From Turritopsis dohrnii (Eukaryota > Cnidaria > Hydrozoa > Anthoathecata > Oceaniidae): DNA of 64,000 nt. The first letter of the stretch is position 1; the number at the start of each line of letters is the position of its first letter. The position numbers and the translations under genes are program-made. Under the pieces are notes generated by a model. It was given only the letters and a program-made list of their open reading frames with translations. It did not search any database and had not been told where the DNA came from. This document shows, piece by piece, positions 1 through 11,898 of this stretch. Location of the stretch: NCBI GenBank assembly GCA_027922465.2, contig BQMF02000286.1, positions 516,211-580,210 on the forward strand, written 5' to 3'.

Positions 1-209
1 ACCTAACGAAAGAATATGAAAACATAAGTGGCACCAGCAGGACGCGTTTTGGTGTTATTCAATGAAATTAAAAAGCATCTTAGTTTCCAGCTCCCTTGCA
101 TGAGTTAAAATAACAATTAAATTCTGTCGGCTGGTTGCACACATTACAACAAGACCATTCGTTAACACCACACATGAAATTCGACATGTGGTTGTTTCGA
201 AGTATTACT

Positions 210-215
210 TTTATT
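210..215 (-). terminator. candidate polyadenylation signal for BCKDHA
   Basis: AATAAA on the minus strand, about 275 bases past the BCKDHA stop codon. It is the only canonical signal I noticed in the 3' flank. The rest of 1-489 is AT-rich and shows no other gene. Confidence 0.4.
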
Positions 216-489
216 GATTTTCTTGTAACCTGAAATGAATTCGTGATCACAACATCAAACTTTTCGAAACGAAGCCCTGTAGTAATTGTAGGCTAGAAGA
301 GGGCTTAAAAATTCGGTTTAAACGAAGATTGCAAACTTTTAGTTTAATTATTTTAATTACAGACTGTAAAGAACAGCAGAAATGTTCCTCAGATCCCTTT
401 TCTAAACAATTAAAATGTACAATTATTTTTTGGGCACCGTAGTTTGGGCGCCCAAACCGGTATACCCTGGATACGACCATGGCATGTAA

Positions 490-3345
490 TCATCGATAAC
501 TGGACGTGGGATATTGTTGAGGATACTTTTTGACATGTTCCATACACTCCTCATATTGCTGTCTGATACGCGGCGTCCATTCTTTGTAGACATCGCTAAA
601 AAGAACTTCTACTGTTGGTTTTAGAGATTTCTTTGTGTCTTCAAATGAGAGCATGACGTTTTTTAAGGCCTGACTGTGACACTCCTCATTTTCCTGGTCG
701 GACCACCAGCCCTGATTTTTCAAATAATTTCTAAAGATAAATGTTACCATCATGTTTGTAAACACATTAAACCATCTAAACCAGAAAATCACGAAGACAA
801 ACCTTAATCTATTGATGGGCGAATCTACATCTTTCCAGTACTTGACTTCGTTTACTGATCTATACGTAGACGCGTCATCACTCGTGCTGTGATCACCAAC
901 TCTTGAACCAAAAACAAATATACACTACACTGCCTTCAATTATTTCTTCAACTAATAAATGATGGAATTTGAACAAGCTAACCTGTACGTCATGGCTTCG
1001 ATAATCACAGGCCGATGTTCGTTTATACAAATGTCACGTGCTTTTCGTGTGACATTGTGAACAGCCAACAGGTCATTTCCGTCCACACGAAAGGTGGATA
1101 TCCCATACGCTGGACCATGCGCAGCTACACAAAATTAAAGCAGTGTAAGGTAACAGATAAGGTTTGCATAAGATACAAACTAACGTATACTAACCTATTC
1201 CATCACCACGATACTGCTCTGAGGTGGGCGTGGAAATAGCATAGCCATTATTTCTGCTAAATAAAAATAAAAATCATAACAGAGAAAATAATCAATCAAG
1301 AGGCCAGTGGCATAAAAGACATTTCAAAATGTCGACCTCACCAGAAAAATATTACTGGACATTCGAGTGTGGCAGCAAAATTAAATGCAGCGTGTGCATC
1401 GCCTTCACTAGCAGCTCCCTCGCCGAAATAACAGATGACACAATTTGATGACTTCTGCATTTTCAACGCGTAAGCTGCACCTGACGCTACGATCAAAAGT
1501 AAACAGACCTTCAATTAGTGGTCTTTCATTTACCAATTTCTTAGTAAAACTTTTTACAATCGCCCTAAAGAGCGAAGCATAATCTGAAGCTCTCCCTCTC
1601 ACTGACTTGGCACATAAAACAAGGTTTACATCACAAACCAAACAGGTAACAAAACCATTAATCAGTATGAAAAAATTTGTGTGTATCGAATATGAAGCCA
1701 GGTAAACATACAAAGTGAAAACCCTTTTAACGATTTCATTTCATACATAGTACCAGCGTCAGGATATGTTTTCCACAGTGACATTTTTTGTGAAATAGGC
1801 GAAAGACTTTTGTCAACTGGGCAGGTCGAAAGCATTGAAAAAATATGAGTTAAAGATGTTGATTGTTGTTTGTTCGCAGATTTAAAGGATTCGGAATGAT
1901 ATTAAAAGAAGCTCCTTGACGCAGAACACCACAGCGTGTTCTTGGTACGCTTGAAAAACTGTAATTGTAGCTAGTAATAAAAACTGGAATTAGTACCTAT
2001 GTACGAACTATTTAAACAGACACAAATTCCTTCGGTTCTATGCCTTCATAAAAATTTCCATTCACAGTCAACTGCACGAAATAATTCATTTCCAAGGAAA
2101 CCATTTTCAGACTAATTACAAATTACAGTCAATATAAAAGGCTGTTAAATCAAATTATTTTATGAAATGATCAAGTTTTAATTTCAAAAAATAAATGTTT
2201 CCCTGTTTTACTGAAAGATAATTTCATTAGCCAAAACAAACATATAATATTAATTAAATGTCTTCTTTATATCAAAAGAATTTGAACTTAAACATTTGTG
2301 CCCCACACAATTGTGCTCTAATTTTATCTTCTTGAAAAAGGCGAGAAATCTTTGATGGCAACATCTGGTTTGTGGGCAATTACCCATTCATAAACTCTAC
2401 AGGCGTTATCATAAAAGTTTAATGTTTTGTTACAAAAATTCTCATGGTTGATATTCCATTGCACTAAATATTTTAAAAGAATATATTAGGTGTTCCACAT
2501 AAAAAATTACCTTGAGGCATTTGAGTAGCTATTGGGGATGAGATTGTTACAAAATTATGCTCTTTTGAACCATAATGTACAGGCATCTGTCTACCAAGTC
2601 CGAAATCATGCTCATTACCACAGCACTGATGCATGAACTGTATTAATGGAAAGCCTCTCCACATTAGCACACCTAAACAAAAAAACATTATCCTACAACT
2701 ACTAAAACCACATCATAATTATCATGACGTGGTCACAAAGGGTTTTGTACCTGCCTCCCGATACTGTGCAAAAACTAAATCTTCATCTTCAAGTGCTGTA
2801 GCAGAGCCAAAATGTGTAGCTTCCTCACCATAACAGGTCAAGTAGAATGTAATATGACCCTACATGAGAGAAACTTAACATTACAAACTGGATTTGGGAT
2901 ATGAAAATTGGACATTGTGAAAAGAACCTGTGTTTTATATATACCTGCCCTTGTGATTCATATAAAATTCTGTCCATGGTGTTTAGAAGGACCATTTGTC
3001 TGTAAACTTCCACTAGCAGTTCTTTTCCAAGCTATTAACAATCAAGAAATATACTATTGCACTTGCTATTTCACTTGCTATTTACAAAACAATCATTGTG
3101 AGGACATTTATGAAAGTATTATTTTATTATCAAATTATTTCTGTTTTTTTAGTCCATTTAAATTCACAGTAAATATATATAACCTGTGGATCTTGACTTT
3201 CATCAGCAACAAAACCTTGCATGTTGAGGACTTGATAAACTGGAATACCATGTTGCGAATCTGAATTGATAACACTCAACTTATTTGTGAAAGACAGGTT
3301 ATCATGGCCAGGATATGAGCATGAAGGCCCCTTGTTCTCGGATAG
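490..3345 (-). CDS. BCKDHA: 2-oxoisovalerate dehydrogenase alpha subunit (branched-chain keto acid dehydrogenase E1 alpha), nine exons
   Basis: Mitochondrial thiamine-diphosphate enzyme subunit that oxidatively decarboxylates branched-chain 2-oxo acids from Leu, Ile and Val. Exons read in order on the minus strand: 3184-3345, 3031-2945, 2859-2751, 2672-2511, 1486-1342, 1256-1195, 1124-983, 901-803, 730-490 (stop TGA at 492-490). All inferred introns have GT-AG ends and compatible phases; the exons total 1209 nt, 402 codons plus stop, matching the mature mammalian protein. Recognisable stretches are [47 protein letters not shown], the ThDP-binding segment [20 protein letters not shown], the [19 protein letters not shown] block, the phosphorylation-loop-like HSTSDDAS and LFSDVYKEW near the end. 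The first exon, with the start codon and mitochondrial presequence, was not found upstream of 3345. The gene looks functional: no stop or frameshift was seen. Confidence 0.95.
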
Positions 3346-6300
3346 CTAAAACAAGACACAGTATGAGTTAATGATAATTAATGATGTATTTTCTAAAAAT
3401 TTAATGAAAATAATCAAGTTGGGTGCAGCAAAAGTCAAGATTCACATTTATAGTGGAAATTCTGTGAAAAATACCATACAAGTTGTTTAAAAATCCCTAG
3501 TCCAAAAGGTCTATCTGTATACAATCTGTTACTATACTATATATATACCTCCTATAAGAATAAAGTATAAAAACAGCTATACACAACCAAATTTGTTGCA
3601 AAAATCATTTAATAGAATTAATTGTATTATCTCAACTAGAATGTTTGGCATCTTCAGTGGCGTAACTGAGTTAAACTTAGGGGGGGACTTAGGGTAGGTG
3701 CGTTTGATCTTTGAATTATTTCATTATATTATTTTTTCTGTTAATTACAGTTTTCAACTGATGTGGACCTACATAAAAAAATAAATATAATATACAATAA
3801 GTTTATATAATATAAGTTAATTGACAAAAATATATTATATATAGTATAGAATTAGGTTGAGTCTTAAAGGACTTGTTGTATGGGAAGTTTAAGCATTAGC
3901 AAGTTTAAAAAAGCCTATTTCCAAAAGTAAAACTCACTAGTCTAGGACTAAATGTGGAAAATGAAAACAAAAATCTTAAAAGGTGGATAATAAGATGCTA
4001 AAAATTCTATAATGCATACCCAAACAACTAGAATTTGAATTCACAAGTCAAAATCTCAAATAAACTATAAAAGTAAGAATTTCAGGAGAAGAATGAAGAG
4101 ACGATTGTGAATTGTATATACCAGATTAGAGTGTTGGAGATTTAAACAATAGTGAAGCGAAAACCTAAAAATCAAAATCAAGTGTGAATATAAACCTCAA
4201 TTTCTAGTATATATATAATAAACAAAATTTATTCTTGTAAACAGCAAGATGAATATGTTTTGATATGTATGTGCAGACATCAAATAATTGATTTGTATTG
4301 TTTAACAGTACATAAATTGTTATCTAACTTATCAAGACCAGTTGCTAAGTGCAAAAGTCTATACACACAAAACTCTTTTTCAAGGCTAGCTGTTCTTCCT
4401 TTTCAATTCTTATTCATATTGAATTATAATATTCTTTCTTCTTTTTCTCACTTGTAAGAACATAGTCTCAGATTTTAGTTTTACTTTCGATGACTTCAAA
4501 AAATTTATTTTTTTCTATTGTTATACTTTGACATCATTTATCATGTTAAGAGGATATTATAAGTATATCTTTACAGATAAGACCTCCAAAGACATAGTGA
4601 TTCATCTGCCTTTAAAGTAAAAATAAAAACAATCATTTATCTTATTATTGCACTTCTCCTTTGTAATTTCTCATATTTTTTTTTTTTTTTTTTTTTGGGG
4701 GGGGGAGTTTCTCATTCCTTTTTTATCTGGGAATTAAAAGTTTATTTACTCAACAATGAGTTCACTTGAAAGAATAAAAATTATCTGCATAGAACTGCTC
4801 AGGTTACATTCAGCATCATTTTTAGTATTTTGTTTTAGCATGATATTGTTATATTTATTTTCTTGATTGCCTTTTGAAACATTATTGTTTTTCTTCTGAA
4901 AAAGTTTTATGAAATATTTTGTTTATCGAAGCGTTGCAAAAACATTACAAAACGTACGTACTTTCTTTACACTAGTCGTTATGAAATTTCTTCTAATGTG
5001 ATACAGAGGCAACCTAAAGGCCCTCGATATATTATTCCCCATATCACATGGGCTGTGTTCCAATATTTTATTAAGCAAGGAGAGCGAATACTGTATTAAA
5101 ACACTCTTGGACTCTCCCTACTGTTCCACTTCCGCCTCGAGTTGAAATGACAATTTTACACTTCAGAGTCTTGAGACTCAACGCTACAGCAGCGCAGCCT
5201 TTGACATTTGATCTCAAGAAAAAGAATAGCCTAGAAGACACGGCCCTAAACGACCGATTTGCAGCGAGATGTTTTTCTTGTGACTATGGCTCGAGCGAGT
5301 ATCCATTCCTACATACGAATGCTCGCGTAGGAATATATGGTAGGAATATGGATTCAAGTGGAGCTTTTATCTACATTTACGAATTGAAACTCTTTTTAGT
5401 TATGTCAACCCACACGCTTTTTGTAAACGTTAGCACAAGCTAACTGTTTCACTACTGCTCTGGATAAGCACTGGAAAGAATTTTGGAACATTCATTGATG
5501 TTCCAGATCGATTGATACATTTTAGTCAGAGAAAAATTCTGTTTAAAGTTTGAAGTGTTACAAATCTTCACAGAATGCTCTGTTTATTGCGGTTAGAGTT
5601 TCCAAGTTATAAGGTTTTTTTGTAGCTAATGCATCATTAATATTTTAATGACTGAATGACACAAGTTTTTAATGACTCTTCGAGTCTTTGTTGCTGAGCA
5701 GAAATCTATTCAATTTGTAATTAAACTTTAATTTTTCACATTTTGTATTGAAAATAAGGTATTTTATTGTTATCTGTGCACAAACAGGAAGCAGATTATA
5801 TTGGTTAAACCAAACTCATTTCTCCAAATTGATTGAGTGCTAATGACTTACAGATTGAATATTAGCTGCAAAAAGAAGGTAACGATAGGAATTCTTTTAC
5901 TTTCATGGTTTCTATGGGGCCAAAATTAAATATGTGTTATTTGCAATCGATGCCTTTTTAAAAGGTCTGTTAAAATATCTCATTTAGAGGAAGTAAGGGT
6001 TTCAAATGCTTGACTTGCAAATTCGTTTACGTTTGTTATCTTCAGGGAGTTATGGTTGCCAATTGCTTGGATTTTAAGAAAGTTGTTATAACGCCAAAAG
6101 ATAAATGTGAAACAAAGTCAAATAGCAATAATACCATTTATAATAAAAGTTATACAGCGACAGTGAAGGGATAAAAGTACCTGGCTTGTTGAATATTCTT
6201 GGAAGGAAAGACATACGACATAGAAAGACTGAAACAACTGAAAGAACTAGCCTTTCTTTCCAATTATGCAACCAGCAGTCAGATGCTTTAAACTCAAACT

Positions 6301-6489
6301 CTCCTAGCACTTTTGCGAATTTCAGTACTTTTTCTTTCAGTATGACGCCATCGATAGGAACTTATTGACTTCTTTTCGCGATGAGCCATGTAAATATGTC
6401 CTTGTCTACGTTTTCGAAATTACCTGTAGGTAGTTTTTTTTTCGTTGAGATTTTGTGCCATTTTTTCCAGCGAGGACAATAATTTGTCT
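3346..6489. other. AT-rich stretch without a recognisable gene
   Basis: It should hold the missing first exon and promoter of BCKDHA, but no convincing mitochondrial presequence was found. It contains a poly(T)-poly(G) tract near 4677-4706. A segment around 5075-5180 resembles, in the same orientation, one around 47520-47630 inside a transposon, so part is dispersed repeat. A motif near 3745-3765 (ACTGATGTGGACCTAC) recurs at 6560, also pointing to repeat debris. Confidence 0.5.
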
Positions 6490-8160
6490 CTACTATTTAT
6501 TATTTTATTATTACTATTGCTATTTGGTTAGAAGGTCGTACAAAAATTGCAGTATAAAAACTGATGTGGACCTACTATAAACAACACAATATACAAAATA
6601 TTAAAATTACTAATATACAGATTAAAATATGGCTAAAACGTTAGATATTTTAATTTAAACAAAATTGTTTAAATGTAAGGTTACATAGGATTACATAGAC
6701 TTAAACTGAAGCTGTAGATAAAATGTCAATTGCGTATAAGGAAATAGAAAATTTGAAGGAAATTAGGAAGTGCAAGCAAAAATAAAAGAAAGATTAAAAT
6801 ATTGAAATACAGTACTGGAATCAGGACATATAACATCGTGGATCGTGATAGACCATGATCACGATAGACCACGATAGAAAGATTTCAATTAGCATTGCGA
6901 TCATGATCCATTATGATCTATCGTTAAACAAACATCGTTGATTTCCACGATCAGTATCTCGTATTTTCATGAAAGCACATTTTAAGTATGTTTTTAATTG
7001 AATTTCCATATAAAATAGAAACTACTATATATGTATTTTTAAAATAAATGTTAATGATAGTGAAATAGTTTATAAATTAAACAGTTTATAAAACATGATT
7101 TTAGAAATACGCTTAAAAGCAAAAGGGACTAGATCAAAAGTGTAACAAGTGAGCCTACATATACGCAATACCAGGCAAAATAGTGCATAGACATAATTTA
7201 TGCTGGAACTAAACAGACGTAATAAGCTTAGAGATCTGGTAAACATTAATATTATCAAGCAAATGAATTTTCCTGGTAATATGAGCTTTAAATTGATTCA
7301 GTTCTATTCTCTTTAACGTTATCAGGAAGTGTGTTCCAAATTGTTGCACATCTGTAGGTAAACGAGTTCTTGAATTTGGCTAATCTGAACTGGCTTTCCT
7401 CCATTTGGTGATGGTTTTGAAGATTTTTGTTAATCAGCCTTTTTCTAATTAAGTCTTTGTTTGGATCATTTTCATGAAAAAATTTTTGTGTTATACAAGC
7501 ATTTCGGCATTTGCAGTACCATAGAATCGAATGTCATTTTGTTTTTCCAGGACGTCCGTATCGGATATCAATTTTTTAATACGTTCGACAGATCTTGCCG
7601 CTTTTATATTGATATTACTGATTTTTTCCATATCAGCCACCCCATATGGCTATGCAATATATTGCGGTTGGTAAGATTCCCTTGCAGTAGATGTCTCTCA
7701 ATTTTGATTGTCCAAAAACCTCATTCGGTAAAGGCTTTTTAGCTTTGTTTTGAAGTCCTTACATATTTTGCTGCTGTGAGGCTGCCATAAAAGCCTACTG
7801 GCAATATTCAAACCGAAGTACATTATGGTTGAACAACATGAATGGTTTTCGATTTAAGTGTGAAGTTTGGAAGTTTACCAACAAGTGCTTATCTGGTGAT
7901 AAACATGATTTCTGTCTTACCACGATCACTGTGTATTTGAAAGCTTCAGTGCTCAGTGCTTTAGTGTGACCAACGCAGGTTGCAGATGCCATGATATTGT
8001 CTGCAAACATATCAGTTTTACCTTCATCCAGGTTGTCAGATAAGTCATTTATGTTGACAGAAAAGAGCCACTTGCTTGGAATTTTTGAGTAGAACTTCAT
8101 GTGAGACAACATCAAATGCTTTCTTAAAATCGACGAAAACGGTATTACTAAATGCTCATC
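6490..8160 (-). mobile_element. truncated non-LTR retrotransposon (CR1/Jockey-like LINE), 3' part
   Basis: Minus-strand translation shows reverse transcriptase pieces in more than one frame. At about 8150-8080 is the motif A segment FVDFKKAFDVVSHEVLL. At about 8060-7980 is a segment with NINDLSDNLDEGK and MFADN, the latter at the place of the catalytic F-A-D-D box, so the second aspartate appears lost. Near 7700-7650 is a C-terminal piece reading GILPTAIYCIAIWG. The copy ends towards lower coordinates in an AT-rich tail with TAATAA-type repeats (about 6490-6520), as expected for a LINE 3' end. The 5' part, endonuclease included, is missing. The copy is dead. Clade assignment is an inference from motif style. 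Confidence 0.6.
6830..6960. repeat. cluster of short inverted GATC/ATCG motifs
   Basis: Repeated interleaved copies of words such as GATCGTGATAGACCATGATC and their reverse complements lie in the 3' region of the LINE remnant. They may form secondary structure; no function is evident. Confidence 0.35.
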
Positions 8161-8471
8161 ATGTGAGAACGATGTCTGCGTTGCTGCTCCACAAGAAGTT
8201 CAAGCCACAAATACAGCTTATTTATTCAAAATATTATTATCTTGCTTTGAAACAAAATTATAACTCAAAGCAACTTGAACTGTTTCTTGTGATTTTGATG
8301 TTGTTTTGTTTTATAACGAAGAAAATTATCATGATGACACGCTATTATTTTCAACCCAAATGTTCACGTGCTTATGTGGCATACGAAAATGTTTTTCGGC
8401 ATTTCCAAAGCTCCGCTGAGAGAGAAAGAAGGGTATCAACACTGAATTTTATTTAATAGGAAAATATTTAC

Positions 8472-9365
8472 CGTAAATCCTTCAAAATCCAGATTCCTAA
8501 CTTCTTCAACAAAGCGTTCAGTATTTTTCGCAGCTTCTTCATGTGAACCTCCAGGTAAGCCTATGAAAGCACAACTCAAGTTTAGCAATCGTTCATATTC
8601 TATTTTTTATTAATATTCTTGTCTGGAAATCATATATGAAGTTCTGTTACCTTTTTCTCCATATTTTTTTAGAATTTGATCAAAGGCAAATGCATACGCA
8701 TAAACCGCGTCAAAAGCAAACATAGCATCCTCTCTATATTGACTAGCTGGTACAGGCTTCTCTGCCAGTGTAAGATTTGGATGTTTGGGGTGCTGACGCC
8801 AATACTTCAACCATAACCTGTTTTTAACTAATTTTACTTTCTACCAAATCTTTTCTGATGTCTAAAATGCAGAAACGTCTTGTCTTGTCAATCTCTCAAG
8901 TTTACCTCTGATATTTTACCTCTTGATCGCTTTTATCTCTTATGGCACTCTTACAAACCGGCTTATGCATTCTCTTAATAGAAGCACACTATTTCAAAGC
9001 CTTACTTTGGGAAGTTAATAAACTCCATAATACATAAGCATCACATTGACCGATAGTGGAATATTAAAGCCAGCTTCCTATTGGATATCCATAAAGAATT
9101 TGCTTCACTACAGAAAGAACAGAAAAAACGCTGTGATAAACCATACCATATTAGCCACAGTCAAACACCATCTTTTCTGCGTCTCAATTGTAATACAATT
9201 GAGACGCAGAAAAGATGGTTGTATATAGCCATTTCCTACGTCCTTTGGTTGAGTAGCTGTACAGTTTTCATGTCCAAGACCAGCTACACCATTAAACCAT
9301 TCATCTCCTGGATATGACGGTAGTATCCATTGATATTCTGGATGGTACATTTTTCTGTGATGAGC
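8472..9365 (-). CDS. GABA-B-like receptor, part of the extracellular ligand-binding domain (three exons)
   Basis: Three minus-strand exons fit the second half of the ANF/periplasmic-binding-protein type I fold of class C G-protein-coupled receptors. Exon a, starting at 9365 after an AG acceptor, reads HPEYQWILPSYPGDEWF and a Cys-containing NCTATQPKDVGNGYI stretch. Exon b (8817-8651, GT-AG) contains EDAMFAFDAVYAYAFAFDQI. Exon c (8560-8472, GT-AG) reads EEVRNLDFEGFT, like the place where these domains continue with a G-x-V-x-F strand. The phase between exons b and c agrees. Exon a has no clear donor, because a perfect palindrome (9167-9219) sits exactly there. No seven-transmembrane exons were found between 8472 and the BCKDHA gene. 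This may therefore be a truncated copy or the middle of a disrupted gene; exons for the first half of such a domain lie at 32-33 kb on the same strand. Confidence 0.7.
9167..9219. repeat. 53-bp perfect palindrome
   Basis: Two 26-base arms that are exact reverse complements are separated by a single A (left arm starts ACCATCTTTTCTGCG). It abuts the 3' end of a receptor exon, where a splice donor would be expected. A perfect stem of this length with almost no loop is unusual in ordinary intron sequence. Confidence 0.9.
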
Positions 9366-9394
9366 CTAAATTTAAGACTAAATTTTTACTTGTA

Positions 9395-10138
9395 CAGGGC
9401 CGACAAAACCGGGGGCGGGGGGGCCATGCCCCCCCCCCCCCCCCCCCCCCCCACTTTTTTTCAGAGCAAAGAATAAAAAAAACCCAAAGAATAGAAATTA
9501 TCAAAAAAGAGACAGGAAAATGAAACACCGGGTTTTGAAAAAAGTAATGTTCTTCATGCAACAATCGAATCAAAACCTGTGTGTTTTAGAGATATTTTCA
9601 AGGAGATTAACAATTTTTCTAAGACTGATCGTGACCTAATCCCAAATTTGATGCATGTTATCAAACTCCTCTTGGTAAATCCATCAACGTCATACACACC
9701 AGAACGATCTTTTTCCACCGCAAGGCGGCTCAAAACATGGCTCGGTCTACAATGAAAAGTCAACGATTCAACGCTTTGGCTATCTTGATTATTCACAAAG
9801 AATTGACTGACCAAATCAATGTTATTGAAGTTTGCAAAGAATTTGTGATGGCTCGGGAAGACTCAGTTACTTTGGAAAATTTTAACTTGTTTTGTTGTTG
9901 TTTTTTGTTAAGTTTAAGTTTCCTACATTGTATTTATCTTAACGTTATGCTTTTAAAAGAAGTTTCTTATAATAATATAAACACGCATATAATAACTTTT
10001 TCTCGTCTTTAATACTATAAATTTCAGATATTTGGATAGCGTTTTAGCCAATCTTAAGGTCCTAAATTTCAAAAAAAATTTTGGCCCGTCCGCCCCAACC
10101 ATGGTGGGCCCCCCTTAGTCACTATTGTCACCTTAGTC

Positions 10139-10171
<33 letters not shown>

Positions 10172-10198
10172 ACTTCAAAAGTCAATTTGTCGGCCCTG
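9395..10198 (+). mobile_element. decayed hAT-family DNA transposon remnant
   Basis: The ends are perfect 13-bp inverted repeats, CAGGGCCGACAAA at 9395 and its complement ending at 10198; CAGGG ends are typical of hAT elements. A clear 8-bp target duplication is not visible. Inside, about 9590-9890 encodes a hAT C-terminal dimerisation domain, first in one frame (SYTPERSFSTARRLKTWL) and then, after a stop and frame change near 9745, in another (RFNALAILIIHKELTDQINV). The element therefore carries only the transposase tail and is inactive. Very long C runs lie just inside both ends (about 9427-9452 and 10141-10171). Confidence 0.75.
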
Positions 10199-11898
10199 CT
10201 GTAACATCATTTTTCGAAATGATATCAGAAAATTAATCCATGTATTCTTAAAGAATCATACATTTACGTTCATGTTATTTGTAGAAGAAGTCTCCCATAA
10301 ATGCCATGTTTCGATGTTTCTTAGGTGATATTTTATCAAGGTGTATTTTGTTATATTCGCGTACAAGTCATTCCCTTGCTTACCGAGGTGATTTGTATTT
10401 ATGAACACCTAGAACGTCCTACAGATTATTTCTGTAAACCTTAGGGATTGTTTCGAAATGACCTAAACGTGCGTGAACTTTGATTTTCCCCTCCCCTTTA
10501 GTTAACGTTATCTTTTGGAAAGAGACCCCAACACCGCCAAATCCCCTCCCTAACTCGAGATATTCATATACATTAAAACTGAAGAGAAATTTGATAAAAA
10601 AACAACAGCAGCAACAACAACAACAACAAAAATAACAACTACAACAACACGTCAAATAAACAACTTCACAATAGCTATTATCATCATCAAGGATTTTCAC
10701 ACGCAACTGAATACAGTGTAAACATTTTCCAATGAAACTTTTGCTTAATTAAAAAAGTCAACAGTTCGAAAATTGCGAAAGTTGACGCTAGGGACAATGT
10801 TGACAACGTTGCTAAAAAAAGAATAACGTTACATAACTATAGAACGTATAAAACGTTGAAGTCAGCGGTAATTTGTGTAAGTAAAACTATAAGTAAAAGT
10901 AAAACAAAAGAAAAACTATAAGTAAAACTATAAGTAAAATTATAAACTATAAACTATAACGTTAACTGTATAACGTTATATAACTCAGTAACGTTTTACA
11001 GTTTATTATCAAAATCTCGTGGAGCGTCACAAATAACCCGTTAATATCCAACAGATTACCGATGTTGACGTTTCTTGATCTTTATTTTTTTTCAAAAATA
11101 GTCTGGACACTTATGTTTTGTTGGCCAATCATGTCATGGTGTACATTTATGATGGACACTTATGACATGGTGGGCACTTAAGTTAGAATGGTTGAAGATT
11201 GCATTTGAAGTAATATCAATGTTGATACTTTCAATCGACGTTCCCTATAGTCAATTAGCTCTCCGTCACAAATCGGAGGTATTTACGAAAGATGATTATC
11301 AAATTTGTTCAGAAATTAAGTGGATGCCCATTCGCTAATCGCAGTTGCATTTATGGTTTCGATTATCTTTAAAATAACCTTATCGTTAGAGAAATGTTTA
11401 GGGAAAAGTCACGACAATGATCTTGAATATGGTAGCAAAGGCAGACGAGCTACTTAAAGTAGGTTAGAAATTTCTAGAAAAATATTTACATTACAGAAAA
11501 CATGGTCTGCGTTGCTACCAAATATTTCCGCAATTTTAAACAAGTAACGTTTTCGCAACATACGCTTTCGAACAAAACATTTTAACCCAATTTTCCCTTT
11601 CTTGCCCAAATGATTAAATACAAGAGCCAGATGGCGCAAAACGGTAGCAGCAAGCAGCATACTTTCGAAAGCACGACCAAAAATTGCCATAAAAAAATAG
11701 TTAGTGTAAAGAGGTCTTATCGAATGTAAATGGGGTCTTATTAAGAAACGCCACCAGCAAATAATTTTCAAGACAAAGAAATGTACATACATGTGTCGAA
11801 TTTTTTCAAGAAAAAAATTATAAGAACTTATGTGTAAAAAAAACGCGTCTGCTTCGAAAAAAATTAAAAACAATAACAAAGATTCCATGCACTCAATA
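10199..11898. other. gene-free AT-rich stretch with simple repeats
   Basis: It contains a CAA/CAG-type microsatellite at about 10600-10640 and a run of degenerate ACTATAAGTAAA repeats at about 10880-10965. A 31-base segment at about 11621-11652 recurs, inverted, at about 48258-48290. A 166-codon open frame at 11954-11454 (minus) shows no family resemblance and is not called. Confidence 0.5.
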
